Source: Sphagnum magellanicum (lineage: Eukaryota; Streptophyta; Sphagnopsida; Sphagnales; Sphagnaceae). From it: a DNA stretch of 64,000 nucleotides. The stretch spans positions 20,170,501-20,234,500 of the forward strand of contig CM038908.1 in assembly GCA_021904315.1 (NCBI GenBank), written 5' to 3'. This document shows, one piece after another, positions 61,958 through 64,000 of the stretch. The notes below the pieces were generated by a model. The model had not been told where the DNA came from and ran no database searches. It was given only the letters and a program-made list of their open reading frames with translations. Made by a program: the position numbers and the translations under genes. The stretch's first letter is position 1; each line of letters opens with the position of its first letter.

Positions 61958-63998
61958 ATGAGTCGCCAGACCCCTTTTCAAGAGAAGCATAAAATCGAAT
62001 TCGGCCTCGCTCCCGTTTAACGTGCGCCAGATGGAACCATTACGACAGTCCAATGCCTGTTCTGTGTGCACATCGGACGTGAGAAGCGCAATGGCCTAGC
62101 TGTTAAAAGGCAGTGCACGAAGAATGTGCAATTCTTCAAATTTCCATTTCGCCCTGAATGTTATAAAAGCCATATGCAATCACAACACACTGATGAATGG
62201 GCAAAATACCAGAATCTTTCTCCTGTACACAAATTGGCGTATTTCAACAAGAAAGAGGCGACGGGGATCAACACGTTTCTCGACAAGGACCGTGATAGCC
62301 TGACGTTTGCTATATCGTAGCCAGCCATTGTCGATGATATTGTTGGGAATCTGTTTTTCAACCCCAAGGAAGATAAGGAAGACGAATCAACCACCAAAGC
62401 GAATGCCATGAAACTGTTCAAGTTGCAGGAAGACGGATCGTACTTGGTCATCATCAAGAACTCGTTGCGTTTCAATTTCGCAATTGAACACGTGTCTGTT
62501 GGATTGTTGTTTCGCCAAACTGTAGTTGTCATCACCCAACATTGGAACCTGTGCAAGAACTCAAAGCTTGTGGGCCTCAACAATCACATGGTGGGACAAT
62601 TTGTCCGAGTGCTCCTCACCGTCGCCCTGCAATCGATGTCCACCATTATGAATCAAAAACATGTATGGGCGTTTTCACTGGCTGTCGACGCCAATTCGCA
62701 TATGGTAGTTTTTCTACTCGATCAGCATATTCGAATCTGCGTTGAAGGGGTGCTCTATAACCTCCATATGGTCTTGGTTCCATTCTTTGAACGACATCTG
62801 GCCGTCAACTACGTGAAACTCATCAAAACCATGCTCGATACTCTCTGCCCAGATTGGCGTTCCAAATTGATTTCGATCAGTTCTGATGGGGAGAACACGA
62901 TGACTGGTCAACACGGAAGAGTTGTCACCCTGCTCGAGAACGAGTGCAACAACCCTGTGCTCCGGATTTGGTGCGTCCCACATCAATTAGACATTGTCGT
63001 CAAGAACACCTTGCAAGATGTTTTGGATCAGGCGTTTTACAAAGTAGCCCATGCCTATTCTGTTCATCTTCGAGTGCAGCAAAATCTGATCACGGACATG
63101 GGATCCAAATGCCCGAAAGACACGATGCGTTGGGTTGCATTTGGTAGCATTCTACACTGGCTTCTTCAGAATTATCGCCGATTGATGATCCACAACGTCG
63201 CAAAACGCCCCGTTCAGGCGCCGTCGGAAATGTGGTGGGTTATTGCGGCTGCTATTTCACCATTGTTTAATAGGATTGTAATCATGTTCACCAAGATCCA
63301 GGCCCGCAACATCATGATCTTGCAGCAACGACAAGAAATGTCGAAATTGGTCGCTGATATTGTCGCAGGTTTGGACATCCGCCCCGCCACCAATGAGGCG
63401 TTGGAAGGGGTTGATCCGCTGACCATCATCACACGAAGCAATTGGTTCATTCTAAAATATTTTGTCATCATGCACATTCAAGATCAAGGATCTTGGGTTC
63501 GTGACTTGTATAATGCTCTCTCTGACACTGACAAACAAACAACTTTGAAAGAAATCACTATCTTTGGGATTTTTATTGTTGCGAATGTATCGCACGTACA
63601 AGCCGAGCGTGATTCAAACAACAACGCTCGGGAGTTGGAAGCACCCCCTGTTATGCTCGCAGATCTCGTCAAGATCCACCCCACCACATTCATCTAAGAC
63701 GTGTTGGATCCATATCGCGCTCATCTCTCGAAACATTGGTCTCAACAGCAGATCGATGACGTGGAGAAAGAACATCGACAGTTGCGTGTGGTATACGATA
63801 ACGAGCCGCATGTCGCGAAGGCATTCGATCAGCATGACGAAAACACATTTTTTAACGATGCATGGGACGTTGTCAAGGGGCAATTCAATGGTCTACGCTA
63901 GTTTTGTGGTGGATTGCGATAGCGTTTCCCAATATGGCGGCTGTTGAAAGTGATTTTTCGATGGTCAAGTGGGAAAAGAACGACACTCGCACAAGCCT
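61958..63998 (+). pseudogene. hAT-type transposase, broken, runs off the window
   Basis: One frame from ATG 61958 to 63901 encodes a hAT transposase. It begins with a BED-like zinc finger (VQCLFCVHIGREKR, then FRPECYKSHMQSQH), continues with catalytic-core blocks (SISSDGENTMTGQHGRVV, LRIWCVPHQLDIVVKNTL, YSVHLRVQQNLITDMGSKCP) and a later helical part (WSQQQIDDVEKEHRQLRVVY). In-frame stops lie at 62018 (TAA), 62318 (TAG), 63695 (TAA) and 63899 (TAG). The C-terminal dimerisation motif AAVESDFSMVKWEKNDTR is present near 63935-63990 but in another frame, so there is also a frameshift near 63905. CpG is dense here, unlike the neighbouring AT-rich DNA, suggesting a fairly recent insertion. The 3' end and right terminal repeat lie beyond the window. 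Confidence 0.8.
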
Positions 63999-64000
63999 GA

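Overview
The window is nuclear DNA of a land plant. Five genes carry spliceosomal GT-AG introns or plant-type coding exons, one encodes the plastid vitamin E enzyme tocopherol cyclase, and another encodes a DUF4220/DUF594 protein, a family known from land plants. The introns I can place are short (roughly 90 to 1,100 bp), the space between genes is long and AT-rich, and CpG sites in old repeats have decayed. I lean towards a seedless plant (fern, lycophyte or bryophyte), but the sequence alone does not settle the clade.

Six genes can be built to full length. They are MED31 (140-1893, +, five exons, 198 aa), a SEC14/CRAL-TRIO lipid-transfer-like protein (16256-19077, +, five exons, 293 aa), tocopherol cyclase VTE1 (23877-19636, -, ten exons, about 482 aa), a WBP11-type proline-rich splicing protein (27052-31610, +, nine exons, 604 aa), an intronless HMG-CoA synthase (43158-44579, +, 473 aa) and an intronless DUF4220/DUF594 membrane protein (51219-53972, +, 917 aa). 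SEC14 and VTE1 are convergent, about 560 bp stop to stop. VTE1 and the WBP11 gene are divergent. No operon-like logic links them: they serve transcription, splicing, lipid handling, plastid antioxidant synthesis and the mevalonate pathway independently.

The rest is repeat and transposon debris. It holds a Helitron replicase pseudogene on the - strand (38966-35644) with the Rep domain readable but the helicase core deleted, bracketed by a 62-bp inverted repeat pair; two short non-autonomous Helitron candidates (5658-5957, 33662-34619); a family with CACTA-like ends in three copies (about 8.0, 47.6 and 57.2 kb); a broken hAT-type transposase at the right edge; a 69-bp hAT-like mini-element with target duplication; a tRNA-like SINE candidate; a decayed Ty3-type gag trace; and several tandem arrays (49, 82, 187 bp and others). 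I saw no intact LTR retrotransposon, CRISPR array, rRNA gene or convincing tRNA gene.

No clearly new multi-gene system is visible. The most unusual items are the Helitron remnant with head-like sequences at both sides, a 960-bp unit bounded by perfect 28-bp direct repeats with a decayed reading frame inside (60.9-61.9 kb), tandemly duplicated 5' leaders in front of two unrelated genes (SEC14 and HMG-CoA synthase), and a strong 87-nt hairpin inside the last VTE1 intron.
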